Shown: positions 41,523 through 50,357 of the stretch, piece by piece
Numbering within the stretch: the stretch's first letter is position 1
Layout of the letters: each line of letters starts with the position of its first letter
From: Streptomyces pinistramenti
GTDB lineage: Bacteria; Actinomycetota; Actinomycetes; Streptomycetales; Streptomycetaceae
Assembly (NCBI RefSeq): GCF_020564935.1
Contig: NZ_JAJCXB010000008.1
Location: forward strand, 124,001 to 188,000
Direction: 5' to 3'
Length of the DNA stretch: 64,000 bases
Program-made: the position numbers and the translations under genes
The notes under the pieces: generated by a model
The model's database searches: none
What the model was told of the DNA's origin: nothing
Seen by the model: only the letters and a program-made list of their open reading frames with translations

Positions 41523-42485
41523 TCAGTTGGGTGCTCGGTGGGTCAACGGCACCCGGCGGGCGAGCCGGCGTTCGGTGTCGAGGGCGGCGGCGCAGCCGGA
41601 GGCCGCTGCGGTGATCGCCTGTCGGTAGGTGTGGTCGACGAGGTCGCCCGCGGCGAACACCCCGTCGCGGGTGGTGTGGGTTCCGGGTCGGTGGACGCGG
41701 ACGTAGCCGTGGTCGTCGGTGTCGATCAGGCCGGTGACCAGTGCGCTGCGGGGGAGGTGGCCGATGGCGGTGAACAGGCCGGTGAACGGCTTCGTCGTCT
41801 CCCGTCCGGTCGTGGTGTGGCGCAGTCTCAGGCCGGTGACGGAGTGTTCGCCGAGCACTTCCGTGACGGTTCGGTGGGTGAGCCAGCGGATCTTGGGGTG
41901 GGCGCGGGCGCGTTCCAGCATGATGGAGGAGGCGCGGAAGTCGGCTCCGCGGTGGATGGCCGTGACGGTGCGGGCGAAGCGGGTGAGGAAGACGGCTTCC
42001 TCCATGGCGCTGTCGCCGCCGCCGGCCACGGCGATGTCACGGTCACGGAAAAACGCGCCGTCACAGGTGGCGCAGGTGGACACCCCGCGCCCTGACAGCC
42101 GTTCCTCGCCCGGGACGTGAAGGCGGCGCGGGGCGGCTCCCATGGCGAGGATGACGGTGTGGGACCGGTGCGGGGTTCCTTCCGCCGAGACGGTTTTGAC
42201 GGCGCCGTCCAGGTCGAGCCGGTCGGCGTCCTCGGGGCGCATATGGGCGCCGAAGCGGACGGCCTGGGCCCGGATGTCCTGCATCAGGGCGGGGCCTGTG
42301 ATGCCTTCGGGGAAGCCCGGGTAGTTCGCCACGTCGGTGGTGGTCATCAGCGCGCCGCCGGCTTGGGTGCCTTCGAAGACCACGGGGTTCAGGCGGGCGC
42401 GGGCGGCGTAGAGGGCGGCGGTGTATCCGGCCGGTCCTGAGCCGATGACGATGACGTTGTGGGGCGGGGCGGTGGCGTGTTCCAT
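41523..42485 (-). CDS. trxB: Thioredoxin-disulfide reductase
   Basis: This 320-residue flavoprotein has the FAD site [22 protein letters not shown], the redox pair in [32 protein letters not shown] (CATC, followed by the NADPH-binding [10 protein letters not shown]) and [25 protein letters not shown] at the end. The length fits TrxB. It would reduce thioredoxin with NADPH. It is 54 bases downstream of the yeiH-type gene on the same strand and may be co-expressed with the sulfate-reduction genes, supplying electrons to the reductase CysH. It is probably an extra copy besides a housekeeping trxB elsewhere. Confidence 0.92.
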   Translation of the reverse strand: MEHATAPPHNVIVIGSGPAGYTAALYAARARLNPVVFEGTQAGGALMTTTDVANYPGFPEGITGPALMQDIRAQAVRFGAHMRPEDADRLDLDGAVKTVSAEGTPHRSHTVILAMGAAPRRLHVPGEERLSGRGVSTCATCDGAFFRDRDIAVAGGGDSAMEEAVFLTRFARTVTAIHRGADFRASSIMLERARAHPKIRWLTHRTVTEVLGEHSVTGLRLRHTTTGRETTKPFTGLFTAIGHLPRSALVTGLIDTDDHGYVRVHRPGTHTTRDGVFAAGDLVDHTYRQAITAAASGCAAALDTERRLARRVPLTHRAPN

Positions 42486-42539
42486 GGCGGGTCCTCGGTT
42501 GCGGTGGGCCGCGGGTGGATGAGGGCGACGGGTGGGTGC

Positions 42540-43595
42540 TCAGGCCAGCGGGAGCAACGCGAAGGCCACTACGGCGACACCGGCCCACACCAGCCCGGCG
42601 AGGAGCAGGGGGCGGGGGCCTGCGGCACGGATGTCGGCGATGCGCAGGGACAGGCCGATGGCGCTCAGCGCGGTCGTGGCGAGGTAGGTGCCGGCGCCGG
42701 ACAGGAAGGGGTGCCAGGAGGCGGGCAGCCAACCTGCGGTGTTGACGGCGACCGCGGCGAGGAAGCCGAGCAGGAAGAGGGGCAGCATCCGCCGCCAGGA
42801 CACTGCCCGCGAGGTGGCGGCTTCGCCCGGCGCCGGGCGGCCGGACCTGCGGTTGCCCGCGGCGGCCAGCGTGCAGGAGATCGGGATGATGGCCAGGGTG
42901 CGGGTGAGTTTGACGACGAGGCTGGTCGCTCCTGCCGACGGGCCGAAGCTGTAGGCGGCGGCCAGGACGGACGAGGTGTCGTGGATGGCGGTGCCGCACC
43001 ACAGGCCGAAGGAGTGCTGGGACAGCGCTGCCAGGTGGGCGAGTGCGGGGAAGAGTATGACGGCGAGGGTGTTGAAGGCGACGATGGAGCCGACCGCGTA
43101 CGCGATCTCGGCCTCGGTCGCCGCGATCACCGGCGTGATCGCGGCGATGGCAGAGGTCCCGCAGATCCCCGTGCCCACCGCGATCAGGATGCGCAGGTTG
43201 CCGCCGACCTTCAGCACCCGCCCCAGCACCAGAGCGCACAGCAGGGTGAAGCCGAGTACGAGGGCGATGAACGGCAGGGCGCCCGCGCTGACGCGAAGGG
43301 TCTGTCTGAGGTCCAGTCCGGTTCCGAAGGCGACCACGGCCAGTCGCAGGCAGCGACTGCCCGCTAGCGACAGGCCCGGCCGCCACCGTGCGCCGGGCGG
43401 GCGCACGGCGGCCAGAGCGGCGCCGAGCAGCAGACCGATGGCGGCGGGACTGACCGAAGGGACGAGACGGCCGGCCGCGGACGCGACGGCGGCGACCACG
43501 ACAGCCAGCGCGAGGCCGGGCAGTTTGTGCCGGCCGTCAGCCAGTGGGCGACGGAGCTGAGCGCCGGGCGAGGTCGCCGCCGGGGCCTCGGTCAC
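42540..43595 (-). CDS. YeiH/UPF0324 family membrane protein, putative sulfur-compound transporter
   Basis: The protein has 351 residues and about nine or ten hydrophobic helices. Landmarks of the UPF0324 family are LRLAVVAFGTGLDLRQTLRVS, ILIAVGTGICGTSAIAAITPVI, EIAYAVGSIVAFNTLAVILFP and SFGLWCGTAIHDTSSVLAAAYSFG. Relatives are proposed sulfate or sulfonate/sulfite exporters, though the substrate is seldom proven. The GTG start overlaps the cysN stop, so it is the last of the coupled cysH-cysD-cysN set. This location favours a sulfur-oxyanion role, maybe guarding against sulfite build-up. Confidence 0.82.
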   Translation of the reverse strand: MTEAPAATSPGAQLRRPLADGRHKLPGLALAVVVAAVASAAGRLVPSVSPAAIGLLLGAALAAVRPPGARWRPGLSLAGSRCLRLAVVAFGTGLDLRQTLRVSAGALPFIALVLGFTLLCALVLGRVLKVGGNLRILIAVGTGICGTSAIAAITPVIAATEAEIAYAVGSIVAFNTLAVILFPALAHLAALSQHSFGLWCGTAIHDTSSVLAAAYSFGPSAGATSLVVKLTRTLAIIPISCTLAAAGNRRSGRPAPGEAATSRAVSWRRMLPLFLLGFLAAVAVNTAGWLPASWHPFLSGAGTYLATTALSAIGLSLRIADIRAAGPRPLLLAGLVWAGVAVVAFALLPLA

Positions 43596-44953
43596 GGCGC
43601 GGTGCCCTGTTGTCCGTTGGGCCGGTCACCGGCATAGGGGGTGCCGACGAGCCCGGCGGCCATCGTCTGCCCGTCGCGCGGGTCGATGAGGATGAAGGAG
43701 CCGGTGGCGGGGATCGCCGCGTAGTTGTCCACGGGCAGCGGGGTGGCGGTGCGCACGGCGATATGGCCGATGTCGTTGAGGCTCAGGCACTCCGGGCCGG
43801 GGACGACGGTGAGGTTCTGCTCGTCGAAGAGGGACGGCAGGTCGGTGACGACGGCCTGCGTCGTCCGTGTGCCGTGCTTGATGAGCAGGCGGGATCCGGC
43901 GAACAGAGGCGCCTCTGCCAGCCAGCAGACCGTGGCGTCGAAGGTGGTCACCGGCCACGGAAGCGGGTCGGAGGCGATCAGGTCGCCGCGCTCCACCCCG
44001 AGTTCGTCGTCGAGCAGCAGCGTGACGCTCTGCCCTGCCCGCGCCGTGCGGACGGGTCCTTCGGGGGTGTCGATGCGGGCGATGCGGGTGCCGTGGCCTC
44101 CGGGGCAGACGGTGACCTCGTCGCCCGTGCTGACGCTGCCGGAGCCGATCCGGCCGCAGTAGCCACGGTAGTCGCGGTGTTGCGCGGTGCGGGGCCGGAT
44201 GACGCCCTGCACGGGGAACCTGAACGGCGCCCGGTGCAGGCCGGATTCGACCGGGACGGTCTCCAAGTGGGCCAGCAGGGACGGGCCTTGGTACCAGGGG
44301 GTGCGGTGCGAGAGGCCGGCGACGTTGTCACCGGTCAGGGCCGATACGGGCAGGGCGTGCAGGCGTGCGGCCGGGTATCCCAGGGCCTGGGCGCGGGCCG
44401 TGAATTCCTCGGCGACGGCGGTGAACACGGCTTCGTCGTAGCCGACAAGGTCGATCTTGTTGACGGCCAGGGTCAGATGACGCACGCCCAGCAGCGCGAG
44501 GACGGCCAGGTGACGGCGGGTCTGTGCGACGACACCCTTGCGGGCGTCCACGAGAAGCAGCCCGAGCTGCGCGGTGGAGGCGCCGGTGACCGTATTACGG
44601 GTGTACTGGACGTGCCCAGGGGTGTCGGCCAGGACGAAACTGCGGCGCGGGGTGGAGAAGTAGCGGTAGGCGACGTCGATGGTGATGCCCTGCTCGCGTT
44701 CCGAGCGCAGCCCGTCCACCAGCAGTGACAGGTCCGGGGTGGCCATCCCGCGGTCGATGCTGGCCTGGCGGACGGCGTCGAGCTGGTCGGCCAGGACCGA
44801 CTTGGTGTCGTACAGCAGGCGCCCGACCAGCGTCGACTTTCCGTCGTCGACGCTGCCCGCGGTGACCAGCCGCAGCAGGCCGCCGTCCTGGACGGGCCGC
44901 GGGGAGCGGGTGGTGGCGGGAGTGGGTGCGTGGGTGGTTCGGTCCGGATGCAT
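43592..44953 (-). CDS. cysN: Sulfate adenylyltransferase subunit 1 (GTPase)
   Basis: This 453-residue protein is a translation-factor-type GTPase: P-loop TAGSVDDGKSTLVGRLLYD, switch-I region REQGITIDVAYRYFST, switch-II VLADTPGHVQYTRN and specificity motif LAVNKIDLVG, then beta-barrel domains. With CysD it forms APS from sulfate and ATP, driven by GTP hydrolysis. It starts one base after the cysD stop. No fused or adjacent APS kinase (CysC) is seen, in line with direct APS reduction by the CysH of this operon. The length is normal for the unfused form. Confidence 0.94.
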   Translation of the reverse strand: MHPDRTTHAPTPATTRSPRPVQDGGLLRLVTAGSVDDGKSTLVGRLLYDTKSVLADQLDAVRQASIDRGMATPDLSLLVDGLRSEREQGITIDVAYRYFSTPRRSFVLADTPGHVQYTRNTVTGASTAQLGLLLVDARKGVVAQTRRHLAVLALLGVRHLTLAVNKIDLVGYDEAVFTAVAEEFTARAQALGYPAARLHALPVSALTGDNVAGLSHRTPWYQGPSLLAHLETVPVESGLHRAPFRFPVQGVIRPRTAQHRDYRGYCGRIGSGSVSTGDEVTVCPGGHGTRIARIDTPEGPVRTARAGQSVTLLLDDELGVERGDLIASDPLPWPVTTFDATVCWLAEAPLFAGSRLLIKHGTRTTQAVVTDLPSLFDEQNLTVVPGPECLSLNDIGHIAVRTATPLPVDNYAAIPATGSFILIDPRDGQTMAAGLVGTPYAGDRPNGQQGTAP

Positions 44954-44954
44954 C

Positions 44955-45878
44955 TTAGAAATACCCCTCGCGCTTGCGGTCTTCCATGGCGGCTTCGCTG
45001 AGCTGGTCGTCGGCGCGGGTGGCGCCGCGTTCGGTCAGGCGGCTGGCCGCGACCTCGTCGATGACGGCGGTGACGTCGGCGGCTCGGGACTCCACGGCCC
45101 CGGTGCAGCTGGCGTCTCCCACGGTGCGGTAGCGCACGGTCGCGAGCCGGCTGGTCTCGCCGTCGCGGGGGCCGCCCCAGGGGCCGGGCGCCAGCCACAT
45201 GCCGTCCCGGAGGAACACCTCGCGGCGGTGGGCGTAGTAGAGGGACGGCAGCTCGATGCCCTCACGCTCGATGTAGCGCCAGACGTCCAGCTCCGCCCAG
45301 TTGGAGAGCGGGAAGACCCGTACGTGCTCGCCCGGCTGGTGGCGTCCGTTGTACAGATTCCACAGCTCGGGACGCTGACGCGAGGGCTCCCACTGGCCGA
45401 ACGCGTTGCGGAGGCTGAAGATCCGCTCCTTGGCACGGGCGCGCTCCTCGTCACGCCGGCCGCCGCCGAAGAGCGCGTCGAACCGCCAGGCGGTGATCGT
45501 CTCCAGCAACGGAACGGTCTGGAGCGGGTTGCGCAGCCCGTCGGCACGCTCGGTCAGCCTGCCGTCCTCGATCCAGTCCTGCACCCGGGCCACCACCACG
45601 CGCAGGTTCATCCGACGCGCCAACGCGTCGCGGAATTCGAGGACTTCGGGGAAATTGTGCCCGGTGTCCACGTGGAGCAAAGGGAACGGGACCGGTGCGG
45701 GTGCGAAAGCCTTGGCCGCCAGATGCACCAGAACCGTGGAGTCCTTCCCTCCGGAGAACAGAATCGCCGGCCGGTCGAATTCTCCATCGACTTCGCGGAA
45801 AATGTGAATGGCTTCGGATTCGAGCGCATCCAGCGCCGACCGAACCATCGGATACTCGTCCTGCGTGTGCACACTCAC
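44955..45878 (-). CDS. cysD: Sulfate adenylyltransferase subunit 2
   Basis: This 307-residue PP-loop ATP pyrophosphatase has AILFSGGKDSTVLVHLAAKAF, LLHVDTGHNFPEVLEFRD, FDALFGGGRRDEERARAKERIFSLR and FPLSNWAELDVWRYI. It is the catalytic subunit that adenylates sulfate. The frame is open farther upstream, but the GTG at 45878 is chosen because it overlaps the cysH stop (GTGA), follows AAAGG, and matches where the family begins. The C-terminal SEAAMEDRKREGYF is typical. Confidence 0.94.
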   Translation of the reverse strand: MSVHTQDEYPMVRSALDALESEAIHIFREVDGEFDRPAILFSGGKDSTVLVHLAAKAFAPAPVPFPLLHVDTGHNFPEVLEFRDALARRMNLRVVVARVQDWIEDGRLTERADGLRNPLQTVPLLETITAWRFDALFGGGRRDEERARAKERIFSLRNAFGQWEPSRQRPELWNLYNGRHQPGEHVRVFPLSNWAELDVWRYIEREGIELPSLYYAHRREVFLRDGMWLAPGPWGGPRDGETSRLATVRYRTVGDASCTGAVESRAADVTAVIDEVAASRLTERGATRADDQLSEAAMEDRKREGYF

Positions 45879-46588
45879 ACCTTTCCCTTTCCGCCGTGCA
45901 GGCCGCATTCCGTCTTGTTCAGGCCGGCCCAGCGCCCGCTGCGGAGATCCGCGCCGGGCAGCGGCTTCACGGTGCACGGGGCGCAGCCGATGGACGTATA
46001 GCCCTCGCCCATCAACGGATTGACGAGAATGCCGCGCTCGTCGATGTACCGCTGCAACTCTTCATCGCTCCAGGCGGCGATCGGATTGACCTTCACCAGC
46101 CCATGACGTTCATCCCATTCCACGACAGGCGTATCCGCCCGGCCGGGACCGTCGACGCGCCTCAACCCGGTCACCCAGGCGTCGTACCCCACGAGCGCCG
46201 AGCGCAGCGGGAGAACTTTCCGCAGGTGACAACACCGGTCAGGGGCCCGCTCGTACAGGCGCTCCCCCTCGGCCGCGTCCTGTTCCGCCACCGAGAACTC
46301 CGGCCGCACGCTGCGGATCCGTACCCGCGGATAGACGGCTTCCACCGCATCCCTGGTCCCGAGCGTCTCGGCGAAGTGATAGCCGGTTTCCAGGAAGACG
46401 ACATCGACGTCGGGTTTCACCTGGGCCGCCAGGTCGATCAGCACGGCGTCCTGCATGCTCGACGCAACGGTCCAGCGCCCGCCAAAGGTCGCGTCCACCC
46501 ATTCCAGAACCTCATGTGCAGGCGCCTGCGAATAATGACGTTGAGCCATGTCGACCATGTCACCGACCTGACTGCTCTCCGCATTCAT
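45875..46588 (-). CDS. cysH: Adenylyl-sulfate (APS) reductase, 4Fe-4S type
   Basis: This 237-residue protein has the cluster-binding cysteines of bacterial APS reductases: RCCHLRKVLPL and, about 80 residues on, IGCAPCTVKPL. The catalytic Cys is in NKTECGLHGGKGKV at the extreme C-terminus. It is therefore the APS-using, iron-sulfur type rather than the PAPS type. It releases sulfite from APS with electrons from thioredoxin. AAGGGG lies 8 bases before the ATG. It is the first gene of the cysH-cysD-cysN-yeiH set. Confidence 0.93.
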   Translation of the reverse strand: MNAESSQVGDMVDMAQRHYSQAPAHEVLEWVDATFGGRWTVASSMQDAVLIDLAAQVKPDVDVVFLETGYHFAETLGTRDAVEAVYPRVRIRSVRPEFSVAEQDAAEGERLYERAPDRCCHLRKVLPLRSALVGYDAWVTGLRRVDGPGRADTPVVEWDERHGLVKVNPIAAWSDEELQRYIDERGILVNPLMGEGYTSIGCAPCTVKPLPGADLRSGRWAGLNKTECGLHGGKGKV

Positions 46589-47061
46589 CACGGTCACCCC
46601 TTCTTTCCGTCGCGACTCACCCACGGGAAATACGTGCGAACCGCGCACACATACATGGAACACGTCACAACAACTTCGGAGTACGAAAGATTCGCCTACC
46701 GAAATTCACTGTACGCGTCGATCCACTGAACAACCGTCAAGAGTCCGGCAAGAACACCCCATCCCGGCCTCTCTTGACGAAGGTAATGGAAAACCATCCA
46801 GCCACCTTGGCCGAGATATTTCGAAAGATACCGCAGAGTAGGGCACGAATAGCTATCCTCAGGCCAAATCTTTTGCAGCCGGCCCCGCCGGCACGAATTC
46901 CCATGCGTAACACCAATGGGGCCACATTGGGCTTCCGTCCCTCATCGCCCCCCGCGGCCATTCCACAGAGTGCTCGTACTCGAACTGCCCCCGCGTCCTT
47001 GAACGGCACGTGGACGATTCCCCTCGAATTGATGCGGTCGCCCAGCGGCCCCGTGCCGCCG
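46589..47061. promoter_or_regulatory. Upstream region of the sulfate-reduction operon
   Basis: This 473-base gap has an AT-richer stretch around 46640-46860 that probably includes the cysH promoter. Short leftward frames such as ATG 46656 (20 codons) and ATG 46652 (11 codons, starting Met-Cys) lie in the leader, but neither has a strong ribosome site. The region next to 46859-47000 gives an open leftward frame with a protein-like end (SVEWPRGAMRDG, WCYAWEFVPAG) but no usable start; it may be a gene remnant. Confidence 0.35.
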
Positions 47062-47823
47062 TCAGCCGGATTCCGCCTGCGTGCGCGGACCCTGCGCGGT
47101 GTCCAGCGCGGCACCGGCCGCCCCCGCCAAGGTCACCGCGACGAGCCGGGCCTCCAGAGAGACGAGTGCCCCCGGGGCCGGGTCGAGCATGAAACGGCCG
47201 TAGAAGTGACCGTGGCTGAACACCCGCAGTTCGACCTCTTCGTCCGGCAGCCCGAGCCGGTCCACGTCCCGGATCCTGCGCCCCTGGACGACGGAGCCGT
47301 CCGGTTCCAGGCGTGCCGGGTGCCCCAGCAGCATTCCGTACTCGAAGCGGCAGCCACGCAGGCGGAGCAGGCCGACGAGCTGCGCGCGCACCGTGTCGAT
47401 CACGGTGGCGGGAGAGGTGGCGGACCCGGCGATTCCGGCGGTCTGGTGGATCTGGGCGAGGTAGTCGGCGTCGGTGATGGCCACCACCTGGAGCCTGCGG
47501 GTGCGGGCGGCCAACTGGGAGACCACCAGACCGACGACGAGGAGCAGGACGGCGGTCACGACGTCGGCCGACTTGGTGATCGAGAAGTGCTCGTAGGGCC
47601 GCGTGAAGAAGAAGTCGAACCACAGGGCGGCGGAGGCGGCCGAGAGTGCCCCGGCCAGTCGGTGTCCGAGGACGGCCGCCGCGACGACCACCACGACCAG
47701 GACCAGGGCGACGTGAGTGTTGGCGAGGTCGCTGCGGAAAGGCAGGAGAACCGCGCAGACGGCAAGCGGGGCCGCCAGCGCCGCGAGGATCGCGAGCGGG
47801 CCCCGGGTGAAGTAGTGAGGCAT
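47062..47823 (-). CDS. DUF4118 membrane protein (KdpD-like sensor fragment)
   Basis: This 253-residue protein has three to four N-terminal helices forming a DUF4118 domain, as found in KdpD-type histidine kinases: AILAALAAPLAVCAVLLPF, ALVLVVVVVAAAVLGHRLAGALSAASAALWFDFFFTRPYEHFSI and VVTAVLLLVVGLVVSQLA. A GAF-like C-terminal part follows (FEYGMLLGHPARLEPDGSVV). No kinase domain is present. In Streptomyces such stand-alone proteins are common near CBS-domain genes, as here. It may sense osmotic or redox state. Confidence 0.82.
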   Translation of the reverse strand: MPHYFTRGPLAILAALAAPLAVCAVLLPFRSDLANTHVALVLVVVVVAAAVLGHRLAGALSAASAALWFDFFFTRPYEHFSITKSADVVTAVLLLVVGLVVSQLAARTRRLQVVAITDADYLAQIHQTAGIAGSATSPATVIDTVRAQLVGLLRLRGCRFEYGMLLGHPARLEPDGSVVQGRRIRDVDRLGLPDEEVELRVFSHGHFYGRFMLDPAPGALVSLEARLVAVTLAGAAGAALDTAQGPRTQAESG

Positions 47824-48046
47824 GGTGCACCCCTGTCTTCAGGTGTAGCGGGCCAGGCGCGCTGCGGGGACGGCCGGCGGAAGCTTTAACGCATCCCTGG
47901 CGGGTGTCGCGGGTAACGGCCCCGACCTCGGCGGGCGTATGCCGGGCTGCCCGGCGCACCGACTGCCACCGCGCCGGACAGCGCGACAGCACACACGGCG
48001 ATGCGAACCCCGGACAGACGGTCCTGGCCTGGGAGGGGGCAGTGAC

Positions 48047-48281
48047 GTGGTCGCGGTGTTCCTGTGCGGTGACGTCATGCTCGGCCGCGGCGTCGACCGG
48101 ATTCTCCCGCATCCCGGTGACCCGGCGCTGCGGGAGAGGTACGTCCGGGACGCGGCACGCCTCGTACGAGGACTCCCGGTGGCTGCGGGCACTCCTCGAC
48201 CGGATCTGCCGCGGCTTCCGCTCGTGCGGCGCCGCCGAGCCGGAGGCCACGCTGACACTCCGGCCGTCACCAGGACAGTGA
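48047..48281 (+). pseudogene. CapA/PgsA-type protein, remnant with internal deletion and frameshift
   Basis: From a GTG at 48047, behind GGGAGGGGG, the frame reads VVAVFLCGDVMLGRGVDRILPHPGDPALRERYVRDAARLV, a clear CapA-family start, cut here into short segments FLCGDVMLGRGVD and RERYVRDA. Right after this the similarity shifts to another frame (YEDSRWLRALLDRICRGF, then TLTLRPSPGQ and TGA at 48281), which looks like the end of the same family. About nine-tenths of the gene is missing. It is best read as a deletion remnant. Confidence 0.55.
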
Positions 48282-48314
48282 CGGGTTCCGCCACCGATCC
48301 GCTCCCCCATCACG

Positions 48315-48947
48315 TCAGCCCCGGTGGCCGCCCTCTTCCGTCGCTTCGTGAGGCGTGTCATCGCGCTCGAAGGCGAGCCGGTCGATCACCTCCACGACGC
48401 CGTCGACGCTTTCACACAGCCGCAGGACGACGGGTACGAGGCTCCTGCGCTCGACGGTGCCGCTGAGAGTCACCGTGCCTTCGGCCACCTGGACCGTCAG
48501 CGCGGCGGGTGACAGCCCGAGGGTGCACGTCAGGATGTCCTCCACGATCTCCTCCTGGATCGCCCGGTCACGCCGCAGGAACAGCTGCAAGAGGTCACGG
48601 CGGCTGATCACGCCGATGAGGCGGCCGGAGTCATCGATCACGGGAAGACGCTTGATCCTCTTTTCCTCCATCGTTCTTGCCGCCCGTACCGCGCTCCACT
48701 CGGGGCGGGCCACCACGGCAGGGCTCGACATGATCGCCGCGGCGGTGCTGGACCCTTCCTTCGTGGTCTGCCTGCGCAGCAGATCCGCTTCGGACACCAC
48801 ACCCACGGTCCGCCCGTCGTCATCGAGGACGGGCACGGCGCTGATGCCGTATTCGTCGAGCAGGCGCATGATCTCCTTGAACGTGGTGCCGCGCTGGACG
48901 ACCACCGCGTCGGGCGTCATCAGATCGGCCACGCTGCGATGCCTCAT
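48315..48947 (-). CDS. CBS-BON domain protein
   Basis: This 210-residue protein has two CBS motifs (VADLMTPDAVVVQRGTTFKEIMRLLDEYGISAVPVLDDDGRTVGVVSEADLLRR, and VAARTMEEKRIKRLPVIDDSGRLIGVISRRDLLQLF in substance), followed by a BON domain (EDILTCTLGLSPAALTVQVAEGTVTLSGTVERRSL). CBS pairs bind adenosyl ligands; BON domains bind membranes. Such stress-linked proteins are frequent in actinomycetes and often lie near DUF4118, universal stress and alcohol dehydrogenase genes, as here. Energy or dormancy regulation is the usual context; direct function unknown. Confidence 0.88.
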   Translation of the reverse strand: MRHRSVADLMTPDAVVVQRGTTFKEIMRLLDEYGISAVPVLDDDGRTVGVVSEADLLRRQTTKEGSSTAAAIMSSPAVVARPEWSAVRAARTMEEKRIKRLPVIDDSGRLIGVISRRDLLQLFLRRDRAIQEEIVEDILTCTLGLSPAALTVQVAEGTVTLSGTVERRSLVPVVLRLCESVDGVVEVIDRLAFERDDTPHEATEEGGHRG

Positions 48948-49205
48948 CGCCGGCCAGTTCCTTCCAGGAGCATCGGGTCAGTTCCTCCGGACGTGCTCAC
49001 CACGGTCGCGGCACGCCTCCGCACGAGCGCGGTGCCGGTCAGCCACGGCGATCCGTGCCACCCGCCGACGTGCGCGCCCCGTACTCACCAGCCTGCCCCG
49101 CACGGGCGGGAACCGCAGGCCTGCCGGTGGATCCACGGCGTTCGGCTGCGGCCTGTGGTGCGGTGAGCGTTTGCCTGTCCCTGCGGACGGCGACAGGCTG
49201 GAAGC

Positions 49206-50234
49206 ATGGTGGGCGCGCCGGCTCCGAAGGTACTGACCGGGTGGGCTGTTCACAGTCCTGGTCCGATCGCGGACAGTCCGCCGGCGTCCGTGCGGCGTGC
49301 TGTGCCCGTGCCGGGTCCTGGCGAGCTGTTGCTGCGGGTGGAGGCGTGCGGCGTCTGCCGCACGGACCTGCACCTGGCCGAAGGCGACCTGCGCCCGCAC
49401 CGGCCGTCGACCGTTCCCGGCCATGAGATCGTCGGCCGCGTGGCCGCCGTCGGCGAATCCGTCACCCGGTTCCGGGTCGGTGACCGAGCCGGTGGAGCCT
49501 GGCTGCGCGGCACCTGCGGCAACTGCCGCTACTGCCGGACCGGTCGTGAAAACCTCTGCCCGGCCTCCCGCTACACCGGCTGGGACGCGGACGGCGGTTT
49601 CGCCGACGCCACCCTCGTCCCGGCGGACTACGCCTACGCGCTCCCGGACGACCAGGACGCCACACTGCTGGCACCACTGCTGTGTGCCGGGATCATCGGC
49701 TACCGGGCGCTGCGTCGTAGCGCCCTGCCCCCCAACGGCCGGCTCGGGATCTACGGCTTCGGGGCCTCGGCCCATCTGGCAGCGCAGGTCGCCCTGGCCG
49801 AAGGCGCCACCGTGCACGTGCTGACCCGTTCGGCACGCGCCCGTGAACTCGCCGTCGGCCTCGGTGCCTCCTCCGTGGGGGACGCCTGCGACCGCCCTCC
49901 CGAACCGCTGGATTCGGCGATCCTGTTCGCACCGGTAGGTGAGCTGGTGCCGGTCGCCCTGGAGGCGCTGGACCGCTCGGGAACGCTCGCCGTCGCGGGC
50001 ATCCACCTCACCGACATCCCCGCACTCAATTACCGGCGCCACCTCTTCGAGGAGCGGAACCTGTGCAGCGTCACCTCCAACACGCGGCAGGACGGCCGCG
50101 ACTTCCTGGACACGGCCGCGCGGATCGGCATCCGGGTCACCGTCAGCCCGTATCCGTTGAGTCGCGCCGACCAGGCTCTGCGGGACCTGGCCGCCGGCCG
50201 GATCAACGGCGCCGCCGTGCTCGTGCCCGGATGA
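49206..50234 (+). CDS. Zinc-dependent alcohol dehydrogenase
   Basis: This 342-residue medium-chain dehydrogenase has catalytic zinc ligands in [16 protein letters not shown] and [15 protein letters not shown], and the structural zinc lobe [15 protein letters not shown], with all four cysteines. The cofactor motif [17 protein letters not shown] is present with a modified last glycine. It resembles the AdhA-like group found in mycobacteria and streptomycetes next to CBS and nitroreductase-type dormancy genes. NAD(P) and alcohol specificity cannot be told. Start at ATG 49206. Confidence 0.9.
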   Translation: MVGAPAPKVLTGWAVHSPGPIADSPPASVRRAVPVPGPGELLLRVEACGVCRTDLHLAEGDLRPHRPSTVPGHEIVGRVAAVGESVTRFRVGDRAGGAWLRGTCGNCRYCRTGRENLCPASRYTGWDADGGFADATLVPADYAYALPDDQDATLLAPLLCAGIIGYRALRRSALPPNGRLGIYGFGASAHLAAQVALAEGATVHVLTRSARARELAVGLGASSVGDACDRPPEPLDSAILFAPVGELVPVALEALDRSGTLAVAGIHLTDIPALNYRRHLFEERNLCSVTSNTRQDGRDFLDTAARIGIRVTVSPYPLSRADQALRDLAAGRINGAAVLVPG

Positions 50235-50357
50235 CCCGCCGGCCCTGAGTCCGCCAACTCGGTGGCATTTCAGTGACATTCGCGAGGAGGACGCAGAGGC
50301 GCGAGGGCAGGAAGCGCGTTCGTGCCAGCGGTATGTTCCTGCGTGCCGACGGGCGTC

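Noticed and set aside
46859-47000. Leftward frame ending with a protein-like WCYAWEFVPAG stretch
   Set aside because: It has no start codon of its own in a sensible place, as it is the tail of a frame antisense or out of phase to the DUF4118 gene. It may be a remnant but could not be assigned.
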